DNA from: Archangium lipolyticum
GTDB taxonomy: Bacteria > Myxococcota > Myxococcia > Myxococcales > Myxococcaceae
DNA: 64,000 nt
Assembly: GCF_024623785.1 (NCBI RefSeq)
Contig: NZ_JANKBZ010000042.1
Coordinates: 1-64,000 of the forward strand
Direction: 5' to 3'
Shown: positions 1-12,089 of the stretch, piece by piece
How positions within the stretch are numbered: position 1 is the stretch's first letter
How the letters are laid out: each line of letters begins with the position of its first letter
The notes under the pieces: model-generated
The model's database searches: none
What the model was told of the DNA's origin: nothing
The model's input: only the letters and a program-made list of their open reading frames with translations
Position numbers and translations under genes: made by a program

Positions 1-39
1 TGCCGTGATGCAAGCCGGGGCGAGGAACACGCGGGTGAC

Positions 40-75
40 GACCCTCACCCCCCGCCCTCTCCCAGAGGGAGAGGG
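40..75 (+). repeat. Dispersed palindromic repeat, copy 1
   Basis: A short ACCCTCACCCC stretch is followed by an inverted repeat with arms CCCTCTCCC and GGGAGAGGG. The same element recurs at 15830-15862 (opposite orientation), 16401-16434 and 24811-24847. All four copies are intergenic. This one lies downstream of the minus-strand lipoprotein gene, so a role in transcript termination or mRNA 3'-end protection, like REP elements, is possible but unproven. Confidence 0.75.
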
Positions 76-94
76 AGCATGCGCAACACGACTA

Positions 95-159
95 TGTCCA
101 CGAACTTCGTGGACACTCCACTAGCGGAAGCGAGCACGGGACCGTCGTGGCCGTGCTCG
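95..159 (-). terminator. Two hairpins downstream of the lipoprotein gene
   Basis: Two perfect inverted repeats lie just past the stop codon of the minus-strand lipoprotein gene. One is 95-104/106-115 (TGTCCACGAA and its complement around one base). The other is 131-139/151-159 (CGAGCACGG and its complement, 11-nt loop). Neither is followed by a clear T-run, so they are either weak terminators or 3'-end structures. Confidence 0.35.
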
Positions 160-179
160 CCCGAGGGCATTGGGAACGG

Positions 180-1127
180 TCAGGGCATGGTGCGCAGCTC
201 GAGGTTGTCGAACCAGATGTCACTCGAGCCGCCGTCGCTGCCCTTGCCGAAGCGGATGATGACCTGCTTGCCCAGGGGACCCCCGGAGGCCGGGGTGGTG
301 TAGCTCACGCCACTGGTGAGCACCCAGTCCGCGCCCACCGCGATGGGAGCCGTCGCCAGCGGCACGAAGGAGTTGATGTCGTTGTCGATCGCGGCGTAGC
401 CGATCTGATAGGGCAGCACGCCGATGTTGTCACCACCGCCCTGGGCATAGCTGCGGAAGGTGTAGCGCTTGTTGGCCTGGAAGCGCACCGTGCCGAGCAG
501 CTGGCCCACCGTCTCCTGGGTTCCGGCCGAGTAGTAGCCGAAGCGGGTGCCCAGGCTCGCGTTGCCGTTGCGCGGGAACTGGGAGTGCCACGCCCAGGCG
601 CCGCTCGGGCCCCAGCCGTTGATGAGGCCGAACTGGGCGGAGCTCTGCGTCTCCATGCTTCCGTTGTTGAGCAGGATGATCGTGCCCAGGTTCGGGGTGA
701 CGGTGACGGTGGCCGTCTCGGAGATGCCTCCGCACGTGGAGACCACGTAGTAGGTACCCACGGCCGACGGGGTGATGACATCCAGGTTGGAGGGATAGCT
801 CACGTAGCCGTTGGGGCCGGTCACGGTGATGGAGGTACAGCAGGTGGTGAGCTGGCCGCTGCCATTCTGGAACGAGCCCACGACGAAGCTCAGACCCTGG
901 GTGATGGAGATGTTCTGCGCCCAGGGCACCGAGACGTCGGTGTGCACGCGTGATTGGATCGAGTTGTAGGGACACGTGGCCAGGCTGGCGCCATCCTTCC
1001 GGCTCGCGGTGGCCTGCGCCTGCTCCGACAGCTCCGGGCCGCAGCCAGCCAGGCTCAATGCGGCGCCCAACACGGCCAGGCTCATGCCGCGCCACGTCTG
1101 GAAGTGATTCTGTCGATCGATGCTCAT
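180..1127 (-). CDS. Secreted lipoprotein with beta-sandwich-like C-terminal half
   Basis: The 315-residue product starts with a lipoprotein signal peptide whose lipobox LAGC ends at about residue 29, so it should be exported and lipid-anchored. The middle (about 75-150) reads like an Ig-like or PKD-like beta domain. The C-terminal half (about 155-312) is rich in aromatic, Asn and Gly residues and resembles carbohydrate-binding jelly-roll modules, ending in a predicted beta strand DIWFDNLEL typical of that fold. No catalytic motif was found. It diverges from the kinase gene at 1310 across a 182-bp gap. The function is unknown; binding of polysaccharide on the surface or in the matrix is a guess from composition. 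Confidence 0.75.
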   Translation of the reverse strand: MSIDRQNHFQTWRGMSLAVLGAALSLAGCGPELSEQAQATASRKDGASLATCPYNSIQSRVHTDVSVPWAQNISITQGLSFVVGSFQNGSGQLTTCCTSITVTGPNGYVSYPSNLDVITPSAVGTYYVVSTCGGISETATVTVTPNLGTIILLNNGSMETQSSAQFGLINGWGPSGAWAWHSQFPRNGNASLGTRFGYYSAGTQETVGQLLGTVRFQANKRYTFRSYAQGGGDNIGVLPYQIGYAAIDNDINSFVPLATAPIAVGADWVLTSGVSYTTPASGGPLGKQVIIRFGKGSDGGSSDIWFDNLELRTMP

Positions 1128-1248
1128 GTTTGTCTTTCTCGAGAATTGCGAATGGGGAAGAACGAGTCCTCACGCGGGGTGAGTGCCTCGCGGAGGTGAC
1201 AGTCGTCGCCGCCGGATGTCGCAAAGAAAACGCAGGGCCGCTCGCGAT

Positions 1249-1277
1249 CCTACCTTTGCGCTCGTGTCCCTACCTTT
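1249..1277. promoter_or_regulatory. Direct repeat in divergent promoter region
   Basis: The 9-mer CCTACCTTT occurs at 1249-1257 and again at 1269-1277, a 20-bp period, between the divergent lipoprotein and kinase genes. Two turns of helix between identical half-sites suits a dimeric regulator. No canonical sigma-70 promoter stands out nearby. Weak evidence. Confidence 0.25.
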
Positions 1278-1309
1278 ACTTACCGGAGGGATTCATCTAG
1301 AGAATCAGG

Positions 1310-4237
1310 ATGGACGACGGTCCCTCGGATGGAGCAACGGGCCGGTGCCTTGGTGAGAACACCCTGGATGGGCTGAGCCGCGGGCTCCTGTCCTCCGAGG
1401 AGCGCGAGGCCGCCGCACGCCACCTCGACACGTGCGATGACTGCCGGCAGCTCCTGGCCGCGCTGGGGCATGACGTGAGCGTGCCCGAGGTGGGGACTCC
1501 ACGGGACCTCTCCGTCACGGAACCGGGGCAGACGAAGCCTCGGCTCACGGCGGGCGACCGGGTTGGCCGCTACACGGTGCTGCACCTGGTCGGTGCTGGC
1601 GGCATGGGCGTCATCTATGCGGCGTATGATCCCGAGCTCGACCGGCGCGTCGCGCTGAAGCTGGTGCACGATGAGGCGCTTCCCAGCGACTCGCGGGAAG
1701 AGGCGGCCTCACGGCTGCTCCGGGAGGCGCAGGCGCTGGCCCGGCTCTCCCATCCTCACGTGATACCGGTGTTCGATGGCGGCCGCTTCGACGGGCAGGT
1801 CTTCCTGGCCATGGAGTTCCTGGAGGGGGGGACGCTCGGGCAGTGGCTGCGCGCGCAGCCGCGCACGGCGGACGCCATCCTGGCGATGTTCCTCGACGCG
1901 GGCCGTGGGCTCGCGGCCGCTCATCGTGCTGGGCTGGTGCACCGCGACTTCAAGCCGGACAACGTGCTGGTGGGCAGGGATGGCCGGGCGCGGGTGACGG
2001 ACTTCGGTCTGGCGCGGCTCGTCTACCCAGGGGAACAGCGGCTGGCTGAAGGAGATGCATTGCCGCGAGCGCTGCCCGCCGGCGCGGAGACGAGAACCCA
2101 GACAGGGACGCGGCTTGGTACACCGCCGTACATGGCGCCGGAGCTGTGGCGGGGTGCTCCGGCGGACGCGCGCAGCGACCAGTTCGCTTTCTGTGTCGCC
2201 TTCTACGAAGCGCTTCAAGGCGAGCGCCCCTTCACGGTGGCCGAGCTCGCTGACGAGCCGGGCCCGCTCAAGGGACGGCAGTTGCCACGTGGCAATCGCA
2301 TCCCTCCCGCGTGGTGGCCGATCCTCGCTCGCGGTCTGGCCTCCGCGCCGGAGGAGCGGTTCGCGTCCATGACCGAGCTGCTCGATGCGCTCGAGCGCAA
2401 GGCGGCCTCGCAACGCAAGCGGCTCCTCAGGTGGGGCGTGCCCCTCGGAGCGGTGGCACTGCTCGCGGCGGGCCTGGGGTTCCTCTCCTGGCGCGAGCGG
2501 GCCCGGGACGTGTGCGCGGGAGCCCGGGAGCGGCTCGCCGGCATCTGGGACGAGACCCGGAAGGACCAGGTGCGCGCCGCCTTCCTCGCGACCGGATCGC
2601 TCCATGCCCAGGCCGCCTGGTCGGGAACGGAGCTCCTCATGGATCGCTACGCGAACGCCTGGGTGCGGATACGCACCGATGCGTGCGAGGCCACCCACGT
2701 GCGTGGCGAGCAATCCGGAGAGCTGCTGGATCTGCGCATGGCGTGCCTGGCACAGCGTGGCGAGGCGTTGCGCGCACTGTCCCTGGTGCTGAGCGCCGCG
2801 GACGCGAGCGTCGTGGAGAAGGCCGTGCAAGCGGCGGGACAGCTCCCCTCGCTCGAGGAGTGCGCCTCGAAGGAGGCCCTCACGGCGCCGCTGCGCCTGC
2901 CCCAGGACGCGGCCACCCGCGAGCGGATCCAGTCCGTCCGCGCGCAGCTCGTCGAGGTGGGGGCGCTGCTCGCCGCGGGCCGGTACGAGCCGGGCCGGGC
3001 GCTCGCGCGAGAGGTCATCGAGGCGTCGAAGACCTTGTCCTACAAGCCGCTCGAGGCCGAGGCGTACTTGACGCTCGCCCAGAGCCACATCCATTCGAAG
3101 GAGGGAGCCCTGGCGGAGAAGGCACTCCACCGGGCGCTGATGTTCGCCGAGGCGAGCGGGCACAGGTTGAGCGCCGCACAGGCTTCCATCCAGCTCGCCC
3201 AGGTCGAAGGCCTGATGCTGCGCCGGCACGAGCAGGGGCACCTCTGGGCGGAGCTCGGCCAGGCGATGCTGGAGCCTCTCGGACAGGTGCCAGCGCTCGC
3301 GGCGGAGCGGCTGTTCGTCCAGGGGGCCATCTTCCGGGACGAGGGCCGCGCGAGCGAGGCCGCCGCGCTCCTCCAGGAGGCGCTCGCGCTCCAGGAGCGC
3401 GTCCTGGGCGCCGAGCACCCCCAGGTGGCGAGGACGCTCAGCCGGCTCGCCTTCGCGCTGGCGACACAGGACCGCTTCGAGGAGGCCCTCGCGGCCGCGC
3501 GGCGCTCTCTCTCCATCAATGAACGGCTGCTGGGCCCCGAGCACCCCGAGTGCTCCTCCTCGCTTCATTCGATCACGTTCGTCCTGGCGCTCTCGGACAG
3601 GCCCGCCGAGGGGATCCCCTACATGCAGCGCGCCCTGGCCATCGAGGAGCGTGCCTTCGGCCCCAATCACCCCGCCCTGGTGAAATCGCTGATCAACCTC
3701 TCGAATGTCCACAGCGAGCCAGGTGACGCCATTCCGATCCTCGAGCGGGCGCTCGCGATCCAGGAGCAGGTGCCCGGCGAGGCTCACCCCGACATGGCCT
3801 TCATCCTGAAGAACCTGGCCATCAGTCACGGGATGCTTGGCCACTCCAAGGAGCAGCTCGCGTATGCGCAGCGCGCGGTGGTGCTCGAGGAGAAGCTCCT
3901 CGGACCGAACCATCCGGACCTGGCGCAGACGTATCACATGGTGGGGCAGGCCCATCACCGGCTCGGAGCCTCGGCCCAGGCTCTCCCCTTCCTGGAGCGG
4001 GCGCTGGCCGTCGCCGAGTCGCGCCCCATCTCGGAGTCGTACGCCACGGGGCGGAGCGTGCGGGGGATGATCCGGATGACGCTGGCGGACACCCTCTGGG
4101 CCATGGGACACGAGCGGGCGCGGGCGCGCACCGTGATGGAGGGCGCGCTCGAGCTGGCACGCGGGGGCGGCAGCGCGTTGGCCAAGGACGCCGCCGAGGT
4201 GGAGAAGTGGCTGGCCGGACATCCCGCCCCGCATTGA
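1310..4237 (+). CDS. Ser/Thr protein kinase with N-terminal zinc-finger motif and C-terminal TPR region
   Basis: This 975-residue protein opens with an anti-sigma-like zinc motif (H38, C42, C45). A Hanks-type kinase domain follows at about 85-360: glycine loop GAGGMG at 95-100, catalytic Lys117, HRDFKPDN at 211-218 and DFG at 231-233, all intact. A single membrane helix lies at about 374-392, and roughly 570 residues of helical TPR repeats of the kinesin-light-chain type follow. The kinase domain is therefore cytoplasmic. The gene sits 34 bp upstream of a Myxococcales-type sigma factor gene, which suggests the two work together. A paralogous kinase/sigma pair lies at 6340-9937. Substrate unknown. 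The start has only a weak ribosome site. Confidence 0.9.
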   Translation: MDDGPSDGATGRCLGENTLDGLSRGLLSSEEREAAARHLDTCDDCRQLLAALGHDVSVPEVGTPRDLSVTEPGQTKPRLTAGDRVGRYTVLHLVGAGGMGVIYAAYDPELDRRVALKLVHDEALPSDSREEAASRLLREAQALARLSHPHVIPVFDGGRFDGQVFLAMEFLEGGTLGQWLRAQPRTADAILAMFLDAGRGLAAAHRAGLVHRDFKPDNVLVGRDGRARVTDFGLARLVYPGEQRLAEGDALPRALPAGAETRTQTGTRLGTPPYMAPELWRGAPADARSDQFAFCVAFYEALQGERPFTVAELADEPGPLKGRQLPRGNRIPPAWWPILARGLASAPEERFASMTELLDALERKAASQRKRLLRWGVPLGAVALLAAGLGFLSWRERARDVCAGARERLAGIWDETRKDQVRAAFLATGSLHAQAAWSGTELLMDRYANAWVRIRTDACEATHVRGEQSGELLDLRMACLAQRGEALRALSLVLSAADASVVEKAVQAAGQLPSLEECASKEALTAPLRLPQDAATRERIQSVRAQLVEVGALLAAGRYEPGRALAREVIEASKTLSYKPLEAEAYLTLAQSHIHSKEGALAEKALHRALMFAEASGHRLSAAQASIQLAQVEGLMLRRHEQGHLWAELGQAMLEPLGQVPALAAERLFVQGAIFRDEGRASEAAALLQEALALQERVLGAEHPQVARTLSRLAFALATQDRFEEALAAARRSLSINERLLGPEHPECSSSLHSITFVLALSDRPAEGIPYMQRALAIEERAFGPNHPALVKSLINLSNVHSEPGDAIPILERALAIQEQVPGEAHPDMAFILKNLAISHGMLGHSKEQLAYAQRAVVLEEKLLGPNHPDLAQTYHMVGQAHHRLGASAQALPFLERALAVAESRPISESYATGRSVRGMIRMTLADTLWAMGHERARARTVMEGALELARGGGSALAKDAAEVEKWLAGHPAPH

Positions 4238-4271
4238 GGGTGCTATCTTCCTGCTCGGAGAGAGGGGCCCG

Positions 4272-5105
4272 ATGCGCGATGCGATGGAGAAGGAGCTCGA
4301 GCGGCTCTTCCATGAGGGCCGCGAGGCGTGGCCGTCGCTGCCGCTCGGGGCCTTGCCGTTCGCGCGGCACGTCACGCGTCATCTCCCCTCGGGGCGCGAC
4401 CCGGAGCGCGCTCTCCCGGCATTGCATGGCGCGGATCTGTACCTGGCCTGCGCCTGCAAGGAAGGTGTTCCGGGTGCGATCGCCGCGTTCCAGGCCAGCT
4501 ATGGGGCCACGGTGGAGGCCGCGCTGCGCGGGCGGAGCGTGCCACCGGCCGAGCGCGAGGAATTGAAGCAGGCGTTCTGGGAGAAGCTCTTCGTCAGTCA
4601 GCCCGGAGCTCCGCCGAGGATCGCTGAGTATTCAGGGCGGGGGCCGCTCGGGGGCTGGGTGCGCGTGGCGGCGATTCGCGCCGCGCTCAACTTCCTCGAG
4701 CAGCGGAAGAAGGATTTGTTGGCGGTGGGGACACCGGTGGACGAGCTCCGCGAGCCCACCACGTCGGATCCCGAGCTCGACTTTCTCAAGTCTCACTACC
4801 GGGGAGAGGTCCTTCAGGCGCTGAAGGACGCAATCTCGGGACTCGGGGCCGACGAGCGCAATGTGCTGCGGCTCTACTTCCTGGATGGACTGAGCACGGA
4901 GCGGATCGCCACCGTCTACGGCGTCCACCGTGCCACCGTGGCGCGCTGGGTGGCACACGGCCGGGGGGAACTGCTGCGAGGGACACACAAGCTGCTCACG
5001 CAGAGGCTTCGTATCCAGAAGGGAGAGGTCGAGAGCATCCTCGGCATCGTCCGGAGCCAGCTCGGCCTCGCGCTGAGCAGCATCTTCCGGGCCGGGGACC
5101 GGTAG
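4272..5105 (+). CDS. RNA polymerase sigma factor, Myxococcales-type (Sig-70_gmx family)
   Basis: The 277-residue protein has a region-2-like segment (about 115-150, with RIAEYSGRGPLGGWVRVAAIRAAL) and a sigma-4-like HTH at about 200-232 (LRLYFLDGLSTERIATVYGV, then HRATVARW). This matches the small myxobacterial sigma family I recall as TIGR03001, normally found next to TPR-tailed kinases. It follows the kinase gene by 34 bp in the same direction, so the two are probably co-transcribed. The second copy at 9236 shares the same core sentence-like motifs. The promoters it recognises cannot be read from the window. Confidence 0.85.
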   Translation: MRDAMEKELERLFHEGREAWPSLPLGALPFARHVTRHLPSGRDPERALPALHGADLYLACACKEGVPGAIAAFQASYGATVEAALRGRSVPPAEREELKQAFWEKLFVSQPGAPPRIAEYSGRGPLGGWVRVAAIRAALNFLEQRKKDLLAVGTPVDELREPTTSDPELDFLKSHYRGEVLQALKDAISGLGADERNVLRLYFLDGLSTERIATVYGVHRATVARWVAHGRGELLRGTHKLLTQRLRIQKGEVESILGIVRSQLGLALSSIFRAGDR

Positions 5106-5111
5106 CCTGGC

Positions 5112-5130
5112 CGCGGTGTCAAACACCGCG
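5112..5130. terminator. Hairpin between convergent genes
   Basis: CGCGGTGT and ACACCGCG form perfect 8-bp arms around a CAA loop, exactly in the 32-bp gap between the sigma gene and the convergent acetyltransferase gene. It probably acts as a bidirectional terminator, though T-runs are lacking. Confidence 0.5.
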
Positions 5131-5137
5131 TGCGGGC

Positions 5138-5677
5138 TCACCTGGCCCCGGGGAGCCGCTCGAGCATCAGCGTCGTCGCGCCCTTGTACGAGCCGCGTGC
5201 GAACTCGCGGAACCCGCACTTGTGCGCGACCTGGAGGGACGCCGCATTCTCCGGATCGATGATGCACACGACGCGCTCCGGACCGAACCGGCCCTCCGCC
5301 CACCCCAGCGCCGCGCGCACCGCCTCCGTGGCGAAACCCTTCCCGTGGGCCCACGGAGACAGCGCCCAGCCCGCCTCCTTGGCGCCACCCAGTGAGGGCT
5401 CGATCTCCCGTCGGAAGTCCGCGAGGCCCACCTCGCCGACGAACCGGCCCGTGCTCTTCTCGCGCACCACCCAGAACCCGAATCCCATCAGGTCCCAGTG
5501 GCCCACGTAACGCAGCAGGCGGGCCCACATCTCCTCTCGGGTGGATGGCTTGCCGCCGATGTATCGGGTGACGTTCGGGTCTCCCCACATCGAGAGGGCT
5601 TCCTCGAAGTCATCGAGCCGCGGGCAGCGCATGGTGAGACGCTCGGTGTCGATGTCGGGACGGACGATGGTGGACAC
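5138..5677 (-). CDS. GNAT N-acetyltransferase, RimJ/RimL type
   Basis: The 179-residue product has the typical opening of ribosomal-protein-type acetyltransferases (TERLTMRCPRLDDFEEAL), the acetyl-CoA loop region AHGKGFATEAVRAALGWA, and the closing strand VAHKCGFREFA. Substrates in this family range from protein N-termini to small amines; the sequence does not tell which. A GTG start at 5677 is chosen because AGGAG lies 8 nt upstream; the GTG at 5686 would overlap that site. The preceding gene (5710) is on the same strand 32 bp away, so the two may be co-transcribed. Confidence 0.85.
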   Translation of the reverse strand: MSTIVRPDIDTERLTMRCPRLDDFEEALSMWGDPNVTRYIGGKPSTREEMWARLLRYVGHWDLMGFGFWVVREKSTGRFVGEVGLADFRREIEPSLGGAKEAGWALSPWAHGKGFATEAVRAALGWAEGRFGPERVVCIIDPENAASLQVAHKCGFREFARGSYKGATTLMLERLPGAR

Positions 5678-5709
5678 GGGCTCCACTCCTGTGCGCTGGA
5701 AGCGGCTTG

Positions 5710-6120
5710 TCAGGCCGCGCTCAACTGGTGCTGCAATGCCTGGGTGTCCACGTTGCTCCAGTACTCGACGATCCTTCCGTTCTCGAGCCGGTAGCGCAGG
5801 TTGTCCACGACCTCCACCTTACGGCCGGTGGCCGGGATGCCCATGAAGTTGCCGACGTGCGTGGCCTTCATGACCAGGTGGCACGAGAAGGTATCTCCCT
5901 CCTGGGAGAAGGACTCGATGCGGAGGCTGATGTCGGAGAAGGTGTCCAGGAAGGCGCGGGTTATCAGCTCGAAGCCCTGGATGCCGGGGACCTGCCCCGG
6001 AAAGGTGGGATGGGAGATGATGTTCGCGGCGAAGAAGTCTCCCAGTCGCCCCAGGTTGCGCTGGATGTAGAGAGTGTTCAGGCAATCCTCGTAGAACTGA
6101 CGGGCCTTCGCGGCGTCCAT
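5710..6120 (-). CDS. SnoaL-like / ester cyclase family protein
   Basis: The product is 136 residues, the usual size of NTF2-fold SnoaL-like proteins. Characteristic stretches are an opening helix, the strand-rich middle FSCHLVMKATHVGNFMGIPATG and the closing VEVVDNLRYRLENGRIVEYW. Members include polyketide cyclases and stress proteins; no specific substrate can be deduced. The ATG at 6120 is preferred over an upstream in-frame start because AAGGAT precedes it at good spacing. The 219 bp upstream (6121-6339) is relatively AT-rich and probably carries its promoter; I see no other gene there. Confidence 0.75.
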   Translation of the reverse strand: MDAAKARQFYEDCLNTLYIQRNLGRLGDFFAANIISHPTFPGQVPGIQGFELITRAFLDTFSDISLRIESFSQEGDTFSCHLVMKATHVGNFMGIPATGRKVEVVDNLRYRLENGRIVEYWSNVDTQALQHQLSAA

Positions 6121-6339
6121 GGTAGATCCTTTCGGGGTAATCGGGGTGCGGAATGATAACGGGTGCCACGATAAAGACAACGGCTCCCGCCATGTGCGTC
6201 TGCAAAACATGGTTGATTCTTTTCAGGTTGAGATTGTCTTTTGGCGCCATCCACTGGCGGTCCTCGAATAGACCAGCCGAGAAGGTGTCAAACACTCTCG
6301 ACGCGGATGCGCGTCCGCTGAAGTCTCGTTGTTTCCGGG

Positions 6340-9235
<2,896 letters not shown>

Positions 9236-9237
<2 letters not shown>

Positions 9238-9937
9238 GACGATGAGCGACTCGGATCACCAGGAAGAGCGGGCCTTCGCGAGCGCGTGCGCGCGGGGTGA
9301 GGCGGAGGCACTCGCGGAGTTCGAGACGCGCTTCGTCCCCCAGCTCCGCATGGCCCTACAGCAGCGGGGAATGAATGTGGCCACGGTGGACGAGGCCCTC
9401 CAACTCCTGCGCGTGAGGCTCTTCCTCCCCAGTGGAGATCGTCCTCCCCGCATCGCCGACTACTCGGGACAGGGCTCGTTGCTGGCCTGGCTCCGCGTGG
9501 CCGCCCTGCGCACCGCCCTGAACCTGATGCGTGAGCGGAAGCTGTCGTTCGACCTGGACGACGCCCGGCTCGAGGAGGCCGCCGCTCCCCTCGACGAGGC
9601 GGACCGGCGCTACATCAAGGAGCGCTACCGCCAGGACTTCACCGAGGCGTTCCAGGAGGCGCTGACGGCCCTGGAGCCCCGGAGCCGGACCCTGTTGCGG
9701 TTGCACCTGGTGGATGGCGTGGGGACGGCCCAGATTGCTCGCGCCTACCGCGTGGACCGCTCCACGGTGAAGCGCTGGCTCGCTCAGTCCCGGGAGACGC
9801 TGCGCGAGGAGGTCCGCGTGCGCCTCGCGGCCCGCATCGGCGTGGACACGCCCGCGCTCGGCAGCCTCCTGCTCGAGCTCCAGAGCCAGCTCGACCTGAG
9901 CATCCGTACCGCCCTGCGTGACCCGACGTCCCCCTGA
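9236..9937 (+). CDS. RNA polymerase sigma factor, Myxococcales-type, divergent from kinase
   Basis: The 233-residue protein is paralogous to the sigma factor at 4272. It shares the segment RIADYSGQGSLLAWLRVAAL and the C-terminal HTH LRLHLVDGVGTAQIARAYRV followed by DRSTVKRWL. It is about 40 residues shorter at the N-terminus. It is transcribed away from the kinase gene at 6340, whereas the first pair is co-directional, so the two modules differ by an inversion or independent rearrangement. ATG 9242 is an equally possible start. Confidence 0.82.
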
Positions 9938-10202
9938 TTCCAAGGGGTTGGCGCGTGGCCCGGGAATCAATCCGGCCGAAATGCGCCACCCGGGCCCGGC
10001 GTGTGTCCTGGAGTCGAGGCCCCCATGGCCTCGTACACCGAGCGCTCACGTCCTCCGGCTCCTCCCGGACGTGAGTGTATGGCTTTGTATTGCCTTTGAC
10101 CGGGTGGGCCGGGGCGGTTGATTGTCATTGAGAGGAATAAAGCAACCCGAAATTCCGGCCGCCGACAATACGCCTCGAAAACACCTCATCAGGAGTCCGA
10201 CA

Positions 10203-11591
10203 ATGACTGGCCCCCGCGTCGATGGTCGCTCGACCGTCCGTACCCAGAACTCGCACAGCACAAGGCTCCCGCAGGGCCGGGACGCGCAACTCGACCTCCA
10301 GCAGCTCTGGCCCCATATCAACCAGTACGCGAAGAAGTACGGCGCGGATCCGAAGGTGCTCGCCGGCATCATCGCGCAGGAGTCGTCGTTCAAGAACCAC
10401 GGCGTGCACCGCGACGGCACGGGCCACGGGCTCATCGGCCTGGACGACAACGGCCTGCTGCCCTCGTTCGAGAAGTGGTCGGGGATGAAGGTGGGCCGCG
10501 GCGCCAGCGCGAAGACGATTCCACCGGAGAAGCAGGTGGAGTTCCTCGCGAAGACGATTGGCGATCTGACCCGGAAGCACGGCAGCGGCATGGCCGCCGC
10601 GCGCGAGTGGCACCGCGGCGCCGGCAACATGAACGACTCGCTTGGCCGCAAGTACCAGGGGCTCATCGAAGGTCACATCCAGCGGCTGTTCCCCGGAGGC
10701 AAGACGCCGGCGAGCACCGGCTCCGTGCCCGACAGCTCCGCGCCGGGTGGTGACTCCTCCAAGCCGGAGGGCAGCCCCTCCAGCCCTCGCGCCGGGTCCG
10801 ACTACCGCATCAAGAGCGGTGACACCCTCTGGGACATCGCCTCCCAGCTCAAGGGCAAGGGCATGGAGGGCTCCCACTGGGACATCATCAATCAAATCAC
10901 CCGCCTGAACCCGAAGATCACCAACCCGAACCTCATCATCTCCGGGGACACCCTCAAGCTGCCGGCCGCGCTCGGCCCCAACGATGATGGCTTCAAGCCA
11001 TCCAACAAACCGGGTCCGGTGGACATCGACCCGACGGGGCCGGCCACGCCCATCACGGACAAGGGGCCGGTGGACGCGAGCAAGGTGCCGCACATCAGCC
11101 AGTACAGCCCGAAGGGGAAGGACGGCAACTACTCGAACGGCGGGGCGAACTGCGGCCCCACGTCCATGGCGCAGATTGCCCGGGCCTTCGGCTACGGCAA
11201 GAACATGACGGACGCGCAGCTCATCATGCACCTGGGCAAGGCGGGCGGCACCGGCTCCAACGGCACGGACGTGAACGGCATCGCCCGAATGGCCAAGGCG
11301 ATGGACAAGAAGTGCGTCACCAAGGGCCCTGGCCCCAACGTCCAGTGGATGGCCGAGCAGCTCAAGGCCGGCAAGATGGTGGTGGCCAACGGCGACTACC
11401 ACGCCATGCCGCCGCACCAGAACGAGGGCCGCACCTCGGGCCACTACGTCACCGTGGCCGGCATCGACTCCAAGGGCAACTTCATCGTCCGTGACCCGGC
11501 CGACGCGAACGTGAAGACCATCACCCCGAAGCAGATGGAGCATTTCCTCCGCTCGAACCCCAACGGTGGCTACCAGATGGCCATCAGCTGA
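10203..11591 (+). CDS. Lysozyme-like / LysM / C39-like peptidase three-domain protein
   Basis: The 462-residue protein combines a lytic-transglycosylase-like domain (about 30-170, candidate catalytic Glu60 in AQESSF), a LysM peptidoglycan-binding domain (about 200-258) and a papain-like C39-type domain (about 300-460) with a visible triad Cys317 (GANCGPTS), His414 and Asp431. It is a probable cell-wall hydrolase acting on glycan and peptide bonds. No Sec signal peptide is present, which suggests export by a dedicated machine or cell lysis. The ATG at 10203 has AGGAG 7 nt upstream; a longer in-frame start at 10122 lacks one. A small zinc-ribbon gene follows 46 bp downstream. Confidence 0.8.
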   Translation: MTGPRVDGRSTVRTQNSHSTRLPQGRDAQLDLQQLWPHINQYAKKYGADPKVLAGIIAQESSFKNHGVHRDGTGHGLIGLDDNGLLPSFEKWSGMKVGRGASAKTIPPEKQVEFLAKTIGDLTRKHGSGMAAAREWHRGAGNMNDSLGRKYQGLIEGHIQRLFPGGKTPASTGSVPDSSAPGGDSSKPEGSPSSPRAGSDYRIKSGDTLWDIASQLKGKGMEGSHWDIINQITRLNPKITNPNLIISGDTLKLPAALGPNDDGFKPSNKPGPVDIDPTGPATPITDKGPVDASKVPHISQYSPKGKDGNYSNGGANCGPTSMAQIARAFGYGKNMTDAQLIMHLGKAGGTGSNGTDVNGIARMAKAMDKKCVTKGPGPNVQWMAEQLKAGKMVVANGDYHAMPPHQNEGRTSGHYVTVAGIDSKGNFIVRDPADANVKTITPKQMEHFLRSNPNGGYQMAIS

Positions 11592-11637
11592 GCCCCGGCG
11601 CACCCGGTTTCCTTCTCTTTCTCACATGAGGTCAACG

Positions 11638-11847
11638 ATGTCCCCTTCCCAGAAGTTCCAGCAGCGGGTGTGTCTGTCTTGCAAGAAGCCCGAGGGAGGA
11701 GCCGTGAGCGGCTCGTCGTACATCTCCAACGGTGACAACGGGATGATTGTGCGGTTCTGGTTGTGCGACGACTGCGCCATGCTGCTCGGTCCCACGCAGG
11801 GGCCCATCGACATGGATGAACCCGAGGCGCACGAGATGCGAGTATGA
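11638..11847 (+). CDS. Small zinc-ribbon-like protein
   Basis: The 69-residue product contains two CxxC pairs (CLSCKKP near residue 12 and CDDC near residue 43), the layout of a four-cysteine zinc ribbon, and an acidic tail. GAGG lies 5 nt before the ATG at 11638. It follows the wall-hydrolase gene by 46 bp on the same strand, so co-expression, perhaps as an adaptor or immunity partner, is possible but only inferred from position. I do not recognise a named family. Confidence 0.6.
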   Translation: MSPSQKFQQRVCLSCKKPEGGAVSGSSYISNGDNGMIVRFWLCDDCAMLLGPTQGPIDMDEPEAHEMRV

Positions 11848-12044
11848 GAAAACGGGGGCGCGCGGCGAGATGCGATTGCCCTGCCTCTGCCTTTGCGCTC
11901 CCGTCCAATCAGCGTGCCATACCCCACCGTCCCCGCGCCTCTTCCCCGCCTCCTCACATGACACGCGTGTCGTATGGGAGTGGCTCGTGGTGCTTCTCCA
12001 GGAGTGAGCACATCCCGGCACATGAAGTGCAGAGCGCGGCCGTG

Positions 12045-12064
12045 CCCCGGCAATTCCGCCGGGG
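12045..12064. promoter_or_regulatory. Hairpin upstream of lipoprotein gene
   Basis: CCCCGGC and GCCGGGG flank a 6-nt loop 26 bp before the next start codon. The 242-bp gap 11848-12089 also holds the palindrome GACACGCGTGTC at 11960-11971. Either could be a 3'-end structure of the preceding gene or an operator. Confidence 0.3.
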
Positions 12065-12089
12065 GCCTGCTCCGTCGGGAGAATCATCC

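Noticed and set aside
1709-4375. An 888-codon open frame on the minus strand
   Set aside because: Antisense to the kinase at 1310, low-complexity Arg/Leu/Gly composition and no domain.
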